A DNA stretch of 64,000 nucleotides from Martinezella rhizogenes (lineage in GTDB: Bacteria; Pseudomonadota; Alphaproteobacteria; Rhizobiales; Rhizobiaceae), in assembly GCA_013322215.1 (NCBI GenBank), contig JAAMEZ010000006.1:682001-746000 (forward strand), written 5' to 3'. Numbering within the stretch: position 1 is the stretch's first letter; every line of letters begins with the position of its first letter. The position numbers and the translations under genes were made by a program. Below are positions 1 through 8,654 of the stretch, one piece after another. The notes under the pieces were generated by a model, which was given only the letters and a program-made list of their open reading frames with translations, made no database searches and was not told the origin of the DNA.

Positions 1-441
1 CGTCACTGGTTCAACACGACGCATGCCCGCAAGGGTCATCCAACCTGGACCTGGATCGTCACCGTCGTCCTCTTCATTATCATCATGTGGCTTTCAACCG
101 TTCCAAAGGTGCTGACCGGGGAGAAGGAGGAGGCCAATGCAATTCCTCCCGCCTTCCGGCCGTTTGCCTCGGATATACATTTCTCGTCCGTCAAAGAGAT
201 AGTTTCGACGCGCTGCACCATGTGCCATTCGGCCGAACCCGTCTATGAGGGGATTGTTCGGCCGCCAAAGGGCGTAATGCTGGAAAATGACGAGCAAATC
301 GCTATGCATGCCCGGGAGATCTATATTCAGGCCGGCCGCAGCCATGCCATGCCTCCGGGCAATGTCACCGAGGTGACGCCCGAGGAACGCAAATTGCTGG
401 TCGCCTGGTTCGAAAGCTCCATCGGAGAAAAAAGCCAATGA
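1..441 (+). CDS. puuD: Urate hydroxylase PuuD, C-terminal part (5' end outside window)
   Basis: The reading frame is open from base 1, so only the last 146 residues are present. A hydrophobic segment (about residues 18-28 of the fragment) is followed by a small c-type cytochrome domain with the haem motif CTMCH and a downstream MPPGN that can supply the axial Met. This is the layout of membrane-bound urate oxidases of the PuuD family, which oxidise urate to 5-hydroxyisourate and pass electrons to their fused cytochrome. The downstream guanine deaminase overlaps its stop by four bases, and uraH, uraD, allA and puuE lie nearby, supporting a purine role. The N-terminal membrane domain cannot be checked. 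Confidence 0.85.
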   Translation, partial: RHWFNTTHARKGHPTWTWIVTVVLFIIIMWLSTVPKVLTGEKEEANAIPPAFRPFASDIHFSSVKEIVSTRCTMCHSAEPVYEGIVRPPKGVMLENDEQIAMHAREIYIQAGRSHAMPPGNVTEVTPEERKLLVAWFESSIGEKSQ

Positions 442-1745
442 CCACCCTTCTGCGCGGCCGACTGCTTTCCTTCAAGCGCCTGCCGCAAAGCCTCGATGAT
501 ACAGACAGCTACGCTTACGAAAGCGATGGCGGCCTGCTGATCGAGAACGGCATGATCGTCGCGACCGGCCCCTATGCTGATATAAAGGCGCAGGCGCCGG
601 ACGGCGTCGTCGAAATCGACCACCGCCCGCATCTGATCCTGCCGGGGTTCATCGACATGCACCTGCATTTCCCGCAGATGCAGGTGATCGCCTCCTATGC
701 CGCCAACCTCCTGGAATGGCTGAACACCTATACCTTCCCCGAGGAATGCCGCTTCGTCGAAAGCGCCCATGCAGAGCGGATCGCCAAGCATTTCTATGAC
801 GAGATGATCCGCCACGGCACCACGACGGCCGTCGCCTACTGCTCGGTGCACAAGACTTCTGCCGACGCCTATTTCGCCGAAGCCATGCGCCGCAACATGC
901 GCATGGTCGGCGGCAAGGTGATGATGGATCGCCATGCGCCGCAGGGCCTGCTCGATACGCCTGAAATGGGCTATGACGAGACCCGTCAGGTGATCGCTGA
1001 CTGGCATGGTAAGGGCCGCAACCATGTCGCCATCACGCCGCGCTTTGCCATCACCTCGACACCGGCGCAGATGGAGGCGACTGCGGCGCTCGCCCGCGAA
1101 TTCCCGGATCTGCATATCCAGACGCATCTTTCCGAGAACCACGACGAGATCACCTTTACCTGCGAGCTCTATCCAGAAGCGATCGACTACACCGATATCT
1201 ATGCGCGCTACGGTCTGCTTGGCCCGAAGAGCCTGTTCGGCCATGCAATCCATCTCTCTGAGCGCGAGGCCGATGCCATGAGCGAGGCCGGTGCGGTCGC
1301 CGTGCATTGCCCGACCTCGAACCTCTTCCTCGGCTCCGGCCTCTTCCCGCTGAAGGCGCTGGCACGCCGCGAAAAGCCCGTGCGCATCGGTGTCGCCACC
1401 GACATCGGCGGCGGCACCAGCTACTCCATGCTGCGCACCATGGATGAGGCCTACAAGATCCAACAACTGCTCGGCGAGCGCCTGAACCCGCTGGAGAGCT
1501 ATTATTACATGACGCGCGGGAATGCCGAATCCCTCTCTCTCGTTGACAAGATCGGCACGCTCGACGCCGGCACCGAAGCCGACCTTATCGTCCTCAACGC
1601 CGCAGCAACGCCGGCCATGGCGCTGAAGATGGAGGTCACGAAGAGCCTCACCGAAGAGCTGTTCCTGCTGCAGACCATGGGCGACGACCGCGCCATCGTC
1701 GAAACCTACGTCGCCGGAAAGCCAATGAAATCGATCCTGCAATGA
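438..1745 (+). CDS. guaD: Guanine deaminase
   Basis: 435-residue amidohydrolase that would convert guanine to xanthine and ammonia in the cytoplasm. The metal-binding HxH sits in PGFIDMHLHFPQ (His75, His77); further metal and substrate motifs are HLSENHDEI, GHAIHLSERE and the late Asp in VATDIGGGTSYSM. Length fits the bacterial family (about 430-440). ATG overlaps the puuD stop in an ATGA junction, indicating co-transcription and coupled translation with the urate oxidase, so guanine enters the same degradative route. No missing residues seen. Confidence 0.93.
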   Translation: MTTLLRGRLLSFKRLPQSLDDTDSYAYESDGGLLIENGMIVATGPYADIKAQAPDGVVEIDHRPHLILPGFIDMHLHFPQMQVIASYAANLLEWLNTYTFPEECRFVESAHAERIAKHFYDEMIRHGTTTAVAYCSVHKTSADAYFAEAMRRNMRMVGGKVMMDRHAPQGLLDTPEMGYDETRQVIADWHGKGRNHVAITPRFAITSTPAQMEATAALAREFPDLHIQTHLSENHDEITFTCELYPEAIDYTDIYARYGLLGPKSLFGHAIHLSEREADAMSEAGAVAVHCPTSNLFLGSGLFPLKALARREKPVRIGVATDIGGGTSYSMLRTMDEAYKIQQLLGERLNPLESYYYMTRGNAESLSLVDKIGTLDAGTEADLIVLNAAATPAMALKMEVTKSLTEELFLLQTMGDDRAIVETYVAGKPMKSILQ

Positions 1746-1792
1746 GGCAATCCGAACCCGCCTCCATGTAACCATCCAGAAGGCAAAGAGCT

Positions 1793-2932
1793 ATGACCGC
1801 GCCGCTGACCATCGCCGAACTGAAAACGCTTGCGCAGCGGCGCGTGCCGAAAATGTTTTTCCAGTATGCCGATTCAGGTTCGTGGACGGAATCGACCTAT
1901 CAGGCGAACGAAGCGGACTTTGCCAAGATCAAGCTGCGCCAACGCGTCCTCGTCGACATGTCCGACCGGTCGCTGGCAACCACCATGGTCGGGCAAAAAG
2001 CCTCCATGCCGGTGGCGCTGGCCCCGACCGGCCTTACCGGCATGCAGCATGCGGATGGCGAGATGCTGGCGGCGCGCGCGGCGGAGGAATTCGGCATTCC
2101 CTTCACGCTCTCGACCATGAGTATCTGCTCGATCGAGGACATTGCATCGGTCACGAAGCAGCCCTTCTGGTTTCAGCTCTACGTCATGAAGGACCGCGAT
2201 TTCGTCCTCAACCTGATCCAGCGCGCCAAGGCGGCGAAATGCTCGGCGCTGGTGCTGACGGCCGACCTGCAGATCCTCGGCCAGCGCCATAACGACATCC
2301 GCAACGGGCTGTCTGCGCCGCCGAAGATGACGGTGAAGAATCTTTGGCAGATGGCGACGCGGCCCGCCTGGTGCATGGGTATGCTGCAGACCAAGCGCCG
2401 CTCCTTCGGCAATATCATCGGTCATGCCAAGGATATTTCCGACATGACGACGCTGTCGCACTGGACGCATTCGCAGTTCGACCCCAAGCTCTCCTGGAGC
2501 GATGTCGCCTGGATCAAGGAGCAATGGGGCGGCCCGCTTATCATCAAAGGCATTCTCGATGTCGAGGATGCAAAGGCGGCCGTCGACACCGGCGCCGACG
2601 CCATCATCGTCTCCAATCACGGCGGCCGGCAACTCGATGGCGCGCATTCCTCCATCAGCATGCTGCCACGGATCGTCGATGCTGTCGGAGAAAAGATCGA
2701 AGTGCATATGGACGGCGGCATCCGCTCCGGCCAGGATGTGCTGAAGGCCGTAGCCCTCGGCGCCAAGGGCACCTTCATCGGCCGCCCCTTCCTCTATGGC
2801 CTAGGCGCCATGGGCAAGGAAGGCGTTACGCTTGCGCTCGAAATCATCCGCAAGGAGCTGGATATTTCCATGGCGCTCTGCGGCAAGCGGGATATCAAGG
2901 CCGTGGATCGGTCGATCCTGGCTGATTTCTAA
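1793..2932 (+). CDS. FMN-dependent alpha-hydroxy-acid dehydrogenase (LldD family)
   Basis: 379 residues with the TIM-barrel FMN fold of L-lactate dehydrogenase/glycolate oxidase. Visible motifs are the N-terminal FFQYADSG, the core VSNHGGRQLDGA containing the catalytic His and substrate Arg, and DGGIRSGQDVLKA for phosphate binding. It oxidises a short 2-hydroxy acid to the 2-oxo acid. Forty-seven bases separate it from guaD on the same strand. Because allA releases glyoxylate from ureidoglycolate, a glycolate/lactate-type substrate in the purine context is possible, but the substrate cannot be read from sequence. Its stop overlaps the 3' end of the convergent phosphoesterase by four bases. 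Confidence 0.85.
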   Translation: MTAPLTIAELKTLAQRRVPKMFFQYADSGSWTESTYQANEADFAKIKLRQRVLVDMSDRSLATTMVGQKASMPVALAPTGLTGMQHADGEMLAARAAEEFGIPFTLSTMSICSIEDIASVTKQPFWFQLYVMKDRDFVLNLIQRAKAAKCSALVLTADLQILGQRHNDIRNGLSAPPKMTVKNLWQMATRPAWCMGMLQTKRRSFGNIIGHAKDISDMTTLSHWTHSQFDPKLSWSDVAWIKEQWGGPLIIKGILDVEDAKAAVDTGADAIIVSNHGGRQLDGAHSSISMLPRIVDAVGEKIEVHMDGGIRSGQDVLKAVALGAKGTFIGRPFLYGLGAMGKEGVTLALEIIRKELDISMALCGKRDIKAVDRSILADF

Positions 2933-3669
2933 CGCAGCCAGCCCGTCGCCAGGCCGCTCGCCCACTCCTCGCGGCCATTCTGCGACGCAAGCTTCGCCAT
3001 CGCCATGTGATCGTAGGCGACCTGCCGGAAGGCCGGCAGCCATGCGTCGCCTGTCTTTTCCAGAATGGCATAGGAGGCAAAGGGATGACCGGCCTCTACC
3101 TTGTGATAATAGGGCAGATCGTCGTCATAGGCCGGGCAGCCGACACTGCCGGGATTGACGATCAGGCGGCCGTCGGAAAGTCGAACGGCGCGCGGAATGT
3201 GAGTATGACCGCACAGGATCAATGGAAAATCGATGCCGGCGGCCAGCGCCTCGATCTCCTCCAAAGGCTTCAGATAGACCTGACCGTCCGGCGAGACGGA
3301 TTCGAGCCAATAGACATTGTCATCAGCCGGCGTCGCATGGCAAAGATAGGCCTCATCCAGATGGACCGCACTGACGGGCAAGGCGCGCAGCCATTCGAGA
3401 TGGCGTTCCGTCAGTTCGGAATGCGCAGCCCGATCTGAAACATGCATCGCCTCGGGCGCCCGATCGATCAGATACCGATCATGATTGCCGCGCACGGTCA
3501 GCGCATTCAGCTCCAACAGCAGGTCCGCCGTTTTTCCCGCCGTCAGTGGCCCGCTAAAGCAATCGCCAAGATTGACGATATCGCTGATACCCTGCCTGCG
3601 GATATCCGCAAGCACCGCTTCGAGCGCAAGGTGGTTACCGTGAATATCCGCGATAGCTGCAAAACGCAT
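2929..3669 (-). CDS. Calcineurin-like metallophosphoesterase (YfcE/MJ0936 type)
   Basis: 246 residues with all metallophosphoesterase motifs: DIHGN near the N-terminus, GDCFSGP, RGNHDRY, and the late GHTHIP. The family binds two metal ions and hydrolyses phosphomonoesters or diesters; the substrate here is unknown. The gene is last in a leftward group, starting three bases after the uraH stop, so it is probably co-transcribed with uraH and allA. Rhizobial purine clusters do not need a phosphoesterase, so its presence may be positional only. Confidence 0.85.
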   Translation of the reverse strand: MRFAAIADIHGNHLALEAVLADIRRQGISDIVNLGDCFSGPLTAGKTADLLLELNALTVRGNHDRYLIDRAPEAMHVSDRAAHSELTERHLEWLRALPVSAVHLDEAYLCHATPADDNVYWLESVSPDGQVYLKPLEEIEALAAGIDFPLILCGHTHIPRAVRLSDGRLIVNPGSVGCPAYDDDLPYYHKVEAGHPFASYAILEKTGDAWLPAFRQVAYDHMAMAKLASQNGREEWASGLATGWLR

Positions 3670-3672
3670 ATC

Positions 3673-4029
3673 TCAGCTCCCGCGATAGGTGGAATAGCCA
3701 TAGGGCGAAATCAGCAACGGCACATGGTAATGCGCCGTCGTGTCGGCGATGCCAAACCGGATCGGCACAAGATCGAGGAAAGCCGGCTCCGGCAGCTTGG
3801 TGCCGCTGGCACGCAGATAGTCCCCAGCGCGGAACAGCAATTCATAGGTGCCGGCGACGAAACTGTCGCCGATCAGGATGGGACCGCCATCCACGCGCCC
3901 ATCGGCATTGGTCGTGACCATCTTCAAGTGCGTGCGGGCGTCGCCTTCGATCCTGAAGAGATCGATCACCAGGCCTTCGGCCGGCTTGCCGAGAGCAGTA
4001 TCGAGCACATGAGTGGTCAGTCCGGTCAT
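3673..4029 (-). CDS. uraH: 5-hydroxyisourate hydrolase (transthyretin-like)
   Basis: 118 residues, the normal size of the family. It opens with [14 protein letters not shown] and ends with the family's diagnostic YRGS tail (GYSTYRGS), which contributes to the active site. It hydrolyses 5-hydroxyisourate, the PuuD product, to OHCU. ATG overlaps the allA stop by four bases (ATGA). With uraD and puuE to the right, the complete urate-to-allantoate branch is present in one locus. Confidence 0.95.
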   Translation of the reverse strand: MTGLTTHVLDTALGKPAEGLVIDLFRIEGDARTHLKMVTTNADGRVDGGPILIGDSFVAGTYELLFRAGDYLRASGTKLPEPAFLDLVPIRFGIADTTAHYHVPLLISPYGYSTYRGS

Positions 4030-4526
4030 AGTGTTGGCGCTCCAATAATGAAGGGCGTCTCGAAGAAATATTCCTCGAGATTGTTTCCCGGCCCATCGCG
4101 ATCCACGATAAGGAAATCGCTCTGCTCGTCGAGCGCCATCAGCGGAAAATGCCAGACATTGACCCGGTAATTCACGCCCTGGTCGCCTCGCGCCAGGAAA
4201 GCCCGCGGCCGACCCGGCCTGCCGCCATCATCCTCTGCAACAACGACGAGGAACGGCCGGCCGTTCAGCGGCACGAAGCACTGGCTGCCGAAAGGATGGC
4301 GCTCCATCATGTCGATCGAGAAGGGAAAGGCGCGCGGCTGGCCGCGAAAGAGATTCAGGATCACCCGCGCCCCGTCTCCGGCAGCTTCGGCATTCGACAA
4401 TGCATGGAAACGCTCGGTCGTGCCACCGTTGATATATCGCATGGTTGCAGGATCGGCCTCGATCACATCGCCGAAGGGTGCGAACGTGGCCTTTGTCAAA
4501 GGAAGGATGTCTAGATGCTGTGTCAT
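4026..4526 (-). CDS. allA: Ureidoglycolate lyase
   Basis: 166 residues, matching the AllA family in length. Characteristic stretches include FAPFGDVIE, the [14 protein letters not shown] segment and [13 protein letters not shown], which line the cupin-like active site. It cleaves ureidoglycolate to glyoxylate and urea. It is translationally coupled to uraH downstream. Only seven bases separate it from the HepT-like gene upstream, so those genes are probably on one transcript. Confidence 0.93.
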   Translation of the reverse strand: MTQHLDILPLTKATFAPFGDVIEADPATMRYINGGTTERFHALSNAEAAGDGARVILNLFRGQPRAFPFSIDMMERHPFGSQCFVPLNGRPFLVVVAEDDGGRPGRPRAFLARGDQGVNYRVNVWHFPLMALDEQSDFLIVDRDGPGNNLEEYFFETPFIIGAPTL

Positions 4527-4533
4527 TGACTGA

Positions 4534-4896
4534 TTATTCGCCTTCCGCTCGCCAATGGCGAATGGAGTCCAGTTGCAGGAGCAACTCCGGAAGAGATTTG
4601 TGGGCGATGTCCCACAGGGCCGTCAACTCGATGTCGACATACCCTTGCGCAATCCGATTCCGGAAGTCCTGCATCACATGCCAAGGCAGCTCCGGATGGT
4701 CAACGACAAACTCCGGATATTCCTCCGCAATGCGCGCGGCCGCCTCGCCGATCAGCAGGAGATTCATGCCGATGGCGCGCTGTTTTTCGACAGTCTTGAG
4801 AAATGCGGCTTGATCGATTCCCTGAAGAAATTGACACGCTTCGAAGGCAGCCCGCTGCATGCGATCCAGATACGTGATCAGCCGATCCAAACTCAT
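4534..4896 (-). CDS. HepT-like (DUF86) protein with altered catalytic motif
   Basis: 120 residues, the size of HepT/DUF86 proteins, all helical. HepT is normally the RNase toxin of MntA-HepT pairs and uses an R-x(4-6)-H motif usually seen as RNxxxHxY. Here the motif reads RNRIAQGY (Arg79 to Tyr86), with Gln at the usual His position, so ribonuclease activity is doubtful. No nucleotidyltransferase partner (MntA) is found upstream; 4897-5119 holds no convincing gene. It may be a decayed or repurposed toxin sitting inside the purine operon. Confidence 0.75.
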   Translation of the reverse strand: MSLDRLITYLDRMQRAAFEACQFLQGIDQAAFLKTVEKQRAIGMNLLLIGEAAARIAEEYPEFVVDHPELPWHVMQDFRNRIAQGYVDIELTALWDIAHKSLPELLLQLDSIRHWRAEGE

Positions 4897-5119
4897 GCCG
4901 GCTTCACTTCGCAGACGATGCGCAATGTCTTCGCACCACGCCGCCCGGCGTTACCTGTCGTCCATTCGCTTCTGTCCATGAACAATGCTTTCCACCGCCT
5001 CATCGCAGCATCCCACCATCGGATACTAGGCCATGAGTGCGCTGAAAAACAACGTTTACGTTCCAGGGGAAATTTGCGCGAAAGCGCGGATAGGAAAGAG
5101 GCGGCCCGCAGGCCGCGCA
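4897..5119. other. Gene-poor spacer, possible remnant of a HepT partner
   Basis: No frame here resembles a known protein. The leftward strand contains a short frame ending MDDR-stop just before a second frame that runs into hepT, which could be the eroded tail of an upstream gene. I cannot identify it. The only clear element is the hairpin next to the uraD stop. Confidence 0.35.
5092..5116 (-). terminator. Probable intrinsic terminator after uraD
   Basis: GCGGCC (5101-5106), loop CGCA and GGCCGC (5111-5116) form a 6-bp GC hairpin. On the leftward strand it is followed by a pyrimidine tract (CTCTTTCC), directly after the uraD stop. Confidence 0.5.
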
Positions 5120-5617
5120 TCAGGCTTCGGGAAGCATGGACTGCAGGCGCAAAAGAGCGATCTTCTCGACCTGAGCGGCGGCCGTCGCAAATTCAGCATC
5201 CCGACCATTGCCGATCCGGGTTTCGAAGGCTGCGAGAATATCGTCCTTGCCGAGTCCCTTGACTGCGATGATGAAGGGAAAACCGAACTTGGTCACATAG
5301 GCCGAATTGAGCTCGGTAAATCGGGCATGCTCCTCGGGGCTTAGCCGATCGAGCCCGGCCCCGGCCTGCTCCTTGCGACTATCCTCGGTCAGTTCGCCGG
5401 CAATCGCCAGCCGGCCCGCAAGATCAGGGTGAGCCTGCAGAACGCCAAGCCGCTCCGCCTCGCTGGCAGCGCGGAAGGCCCGCGCCAGCGAGGCATGCAC
5501 GCCGCCGGAGGTTAACGGCACGGCTATGGCGCCAGCATCATAGGCGCGCTCAGCGACAAAAGGCGAATGTTCGAAGACGCCGCCGAAGCGGCCGACAAAA
5601 TCGTCCCGCGAGATCAT
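5120..5617 (-). CDS. uraD: OHCU decarboxylase
   Basis: 165 residues from the chosen ATG, the usual length of UraD. It has the signature FGGVFEHSPFVAERAYDAG near the start and LQAHPDLAG, whose His is catalytic. It decarboxylates 2-oxo-4-hydroxy-4-carboxy-5-ureidoimidazoline to S-allantoin. Earlier in-frame starts at 5650 and 5758 exist, but 5617 begins one base after the puuE stop (TGATATG) with GGAGG eleven bases upstream, and it gives the family length. Confidence 0.93.
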   Translation of the reverse strand: MISRDDFVGRFGGVFEHSPFVAERAYDAGAIAVPLTSGGVHASLARAFRAASEAERLGVLQAHPDLAGRLAIAGELTEDSRKEQAGAGLDRLSPEEHARFTELNSAYVTKFGFPFIIAVKGLGKDDILAAFETRIGNGRDAEFATAAAQVEKIALLRLQSMLPEA

Positions 5618-5618
5618 A

Positions 5619-6542
5619 TCAGCGCGCGCCTCCAGGAAGGTGATTCTCATACCAGTGGTTGGCGATCTCGATCCGCTTCGGGATCCACACCTTATCGTGC
5701 TTCTGCACATATTCGATGAACCGCCGCAACGCTGCTGCGCGGCCAGGACGACCGACAAGGCGGCAATGCAAACCCACGGACATCATCTTCGGGCTGCCTT
5801 GCTTGCCCTCTTCATAGAGCGTGTCGAAGGCATCCTTGAGATAGGTGAAGAACTGGTCGCCCGAATTGAAACCCTGCGGCGTCGCAAAGCGCATATCGTT
5901 GGTTTCGAGCGTATAGGGGATGATCAGGAACGGCTTGCCGTTCAGACCATCGACCCAGAAGGGCAGATCGTCGGCATAGGAATCGGAGGAATAGAGGAAA
6001 CCGCCCTCCTCCATCACGAGCCGCAGCGTATTATCGGACGGCTTGCCCTGGTACATGCCGTAGGGCCGCTCGCCGGTGAGTTCGGTATGTAGCCGCACGG
6101 CCTCGAGAATGTGCTTGCGCTCCAGATCCTCTGAAAAGTCCTTATATTCCAGCCAGCGATAGCCGTGGCTGGCAATTTCCCAGCCGGCTTCCTTCATGGC
6201 GGCAACCGCTTCCGGGTTGCGGGCCATGGCAAGCGTCACGCCATAGACGGTCGCCTGCACCTTGAGTTCGGTGAACATGCGCCATAGCCGCCAAAAGCCG
6301 GCGCGCGAACCATATTCATAGATCGATTCCATGTTGAGATTGCGCTGGTTCGGCCATGAAGCCGCCCCGACGATCTCGGAGAGCAGGTTTTCAGAGCCGG
6401 CATCACCGTCGAGAATGCAGCTTTCCCCACCCTCTTCATAGTTGATCACGAATTGCACGGCGACGCGTGCGTCGCCAGGCCATTTCGGGTCCGGCGTATT
6501 GCGGCCGTAGCCGATGAGATTACGGGGATAGATTTCCGACAT
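5619..6542 (-). CDS. puuE: Allantoinase PuuE (polysaccharide deacetylase family)
   Basis: 307 residues from the ATG giving MSEIYPRNLIGYGRNTPD, the typical start of PuuE; a longer frame opens at 6581. It has the NYEEGGE, MESIYEYGSRAGFWR and ASHGYRWLEY segments of metal-independent allantoinases. It hydrolyses allantoin to allantoate. It is followed immediately by uraD, so the two consecutive steps around allantoin are coupled in expression. Confidence 0.92.
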   Translation of the reverse strand: MSEIYPRNLIGYGRNTPDPKWPGDARVAVQFVINYEEGGESCILDGDAGSENLLSEIVGAASWPNQRNLNMESIYEYGSRAGFWRLWRMFTELKVQATVYGVTLAMARNPEAVAAMKEAGWEIASHGYRWLEYKDFSEDLERKHILEAVRLHTELTGERPYGMYQGKPSDNTLRLVMEEGGFLYSSDSYADDLPFWVDGLNGKPFLIIPYTLETNDMRFATPQGFNSGDQFFTYLKDAFDTLYEEGKQGSPKMMSVGLHCRLVGRPGRAAALRRFIEYVQKHDKVWIPKRIEIANHWYENHLPGGAR

Positions 6543-6658
6543 TAGATGCACCTTCTCTGATCGAGGAACGGTAGCATCCATGCCGGGAAAGTCGAGACGG
6601 AAACTGGGAAAATCACTTTCGCTTCAAAGCGAGGTATTGGCGCGCGCCAGTCGCCAAT

Positions 6659-7366
6659 CTAGGCGATCTTGCGGGCGCTGACCTTTCCCATCGGATGCAG
6701 CGAGTGCACACGGAAAGGACCGCCCGCCCCGTCTTCCATCATAAGCGCGATATTGGCTACGGGAACGGGCGCAGCCAGGGCCGGCTCGAAGAATTCGCGC
6801 AAAGCACGCTCGATGCGCACCATGTCGGCGGGGCTAACCGTGCCCGTCAGCATCATCTGGAAGCGGAACTCGTCCATGACATGCGGATGCCCCCAGCGAT
6901 GCAGATTGGCAAATTGCGTCGCCGACAAGCCATCCGGATCGATGCGCTCGATTTCCGCTTCGCTCAGGGGAGCCCTGTATTGATCGAAGGTCTGCACCAG
7001 CGATGCCGCCAGGAAATGCATCTGCTGGCTTGGCACGGAAGGAACAAGGCCTAGTGCGCCGCCGAGCCGCGCAACCTCAAGCCTTGGAATTTCGAAGGGC
7101 GCGACCGTGCCGGAAAACCGCATCAGGTCGCGCAGCAGCGCTGCCTCGGACATATCTTCGGCCAGCCGGAACGGCGCCTTGAGCAAACCCATGAAGCCAT
7201 AGCGGCGCGGAACTGCGGTGTAGAAAGCGATCTCGTGGATGCCGAGCCCGCGGATCGCAGGCGGGTCGACCATCTCGCCGGAATAGACGTTGCGGCCGAG
7301 CCAATTCGCCGCCACAAGCGTCAGCGGATCGCTCGCAGACGGTGTGAAGCAAATGGCATACCGCAT
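6659..7366 (-). CDS. DUF1045 family protein (2H phosphoesterase-like) lacking both His
   Basis: 235 residues, the normal length of DUF1045 proteins, sometimes annotated as putative phosphonate-metabolism proteins and related to 2H phosphodiesterases. From family knowledge the two motifs normally read like YGFHxTLK and FRFHxTLTG. Here they are YGFMGLLKAPF (Met59) and FRFQMMLTG (Gln170), so both catalytic His residues and both adjacent Thr are gone while the scaffold is kept. It lies upstream of puuE on the same strand after a 116-base gap. A binding or structural role is more likely than catalysis. Confidence 0.75.
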   Translation of the reverse strand: MRYAICFTPSASDPLTLVAANWLGRNVYSGEMVDPPAIRGLGIHEIAFYTAVPRRYGFMGLLKAPFRLAEDMSEAALLRDLMRFSGTVAPFEIPRLEVARLGGALGLVPSVPSQQMHFLAASLVQTFDQYRAPLSEAEIERIDPDGLSATQFANLHRWGHPHVMDEFRFQMMLTGTVSPADMVRIERALREFFEPALAAPVPVANIALMMEDGAGGPFRVHSLHPMGKVSARKIA

Positions 7367-7469
7367 GAAATTCCTCCAGGGCGTAACATCAGGCGGACCG
7401 AACCGGCACCGATGGCCAAGGAGATAGGTGATTTGCGTGACAGATTGACGACCCGAAAGAGGCGTAAAT

Positions 7470-8654
7470 TCACGTTTTATGTGAAATGACTGAAATATGA
7501 CTTGCTAAAGTGAAACTCTGCGGCAACTTGAAGCAACCGGGCGCGCCCGCCGCCTCCCGCACGGCTGCCTCTGCCAGCAGATGCGCCAGCCCAAAGCTCA
7601 CCTTGAAGCCACCCGTCAGCGCAATCAACGCGGGGTGATCGGGATGCGCACCCACCATCGGATCACGGTCCACGGCCTTTGGACGCAGGCCCGCCCAGCG
7701 CTCGACCACCTCCGCACCGGCAAGCACCGGCGCCATGGCACGTGCCGCTGCAAGCAGATCGTCGAGTTGCCCATCGGTCGACAGGGGATTGTCGAACCGA
7801 TTCTCACTCGTGCTGCCGACCGCGACCAAACCATTCTCATGCGGGACGATATAGAGGCCATCACGGAAGATAACGGGCAAGCCACCGCCGACATCGGCCT
7901 TCAGCATCGCCGCCTGTCCCTTGACCGCTTGGCCGAGCGAGGCTTTGCGTCTCTCCGTCAATTCATCAAGGATTGGAAACGAGCGGTAGCCGGCCGAAAG
8001 GATGCAACGGCCGAAGCGAATGTCGCCCTCATTCGTGCGTACCAGACCTTTGTCCGGGTCGATGCTGTCGACGGCAACGCCCTCTGCGAGCCGGACATGC
8101 CGCGCCCCGGCCAGAAATTTGCAAAGCACCTCCAGTAAAGCGCGGGGAGCGACGCGCGCGGCCAGGGTATCGTAGACAAATCCGCTTTCAGCGAGCGAAG
8201 GCTCGATCCAGCCCTCGACGGGTGCAGCATCGAGCACATGCCAATGAAACCGGCGCGCGCCATGCCGCCAATGCGTTTCCGCATCTTGGGAATGACCAAG
8301 CGCGATCGGCCTCAGATGCGGCTTCGGCAACGGAATGAGGCGACCAGCGCGACGATAGCCTGCCGAAAGCCCGATCTCCGCCTCCAAGATCGCAATCTCC
8401 TCCTCCAGCGCGACAAGCGCGTCGAACTGAAACTGCTTCTTCTCCGACCATTTATCTGGCATATGCGGCATCAGCGCGCCGAGCAGGCCGCCGCTCGCCC
8501 CTTGTCCGAATTGGCCGGCGTCAACGAGCAGCGACCGAATGCCAAGGCGCTCGGCATGAACGGCGGCCCACAGGCCCATGATCCCGCCCCCAACGATCAG
8601 CAGATCGACGGACGATTGACCGGCAGGTCTCAGAGGATTATCGGCTCTTTCCAT
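7470..8654 (-). CDS. FAD-dependent oxidoreductase (DAO family, MnmC C-domain-like)
   Basis: 394 residues from the chosen ATG. An N-terminal Rossmann motif (LLIVGGGIMGLWAA) binds FAD; the C-terminal WAGLRPKAVDRDPMVG segment is typical of glycine/D-amino-acid oxidase-like enzymes. In enterobacteria the equivalent domain is fused to MnmD as MnmC, which removes the carboxymethyl group from cmnm5U34 of tRNA. Here it is separate and divergent from mnmD, suggesting the same tRNA job. A TTG start at 8696 is possible but has no better ribosome site. The chosen ATG shares CATG with the mnmD start. Confidence 0.75.
   Translation of the reverse strand: MERADNPLRPAGQSSVDLLIVGGGIMGLWAAVHAERLGIRSLLVDAGQFGQGASGGLLGALMPHMPDKWSEKKQFQFDALVALEEEIAILEAEIGLSAGYRRAGRLIPLPKPHLRPIALGHSQDAETHWRHGARRFHWHVLDAAPVEGWIEPSLAESGFVYDTLAARVAPRALLEVLCKFLAGARHVRLAEGVAVDSIDPDKGLVRTNEGDIRFGRCILSAGYRSFPILDELTERRKASLGQAVKGQAAMLKADVGGGLPVIFRDGLYIVPHENGLVAVGSTSENRFDNPLSTDGQLDDLLAAARAMAPVLAGAEVVERWAGLRPKAVDRDPMVGAHPDHPALIALTGGFKVSFGLAHLLAEAAVREAAGAPGCFKLPQSFTLASHISVISHKT

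Noticed and set aside
327..1775. Very long open frame opposite guaD
   Set aside because: Antisense frame of a GC-rich gene; low-complexity Arg/His/Gly content and no domain, while guaD is well supported.
4555..5262. 235-codon rightward frame across hepT and uraD
   Set aside because: Antisense to two recognised genes; composition of a shadow frame.
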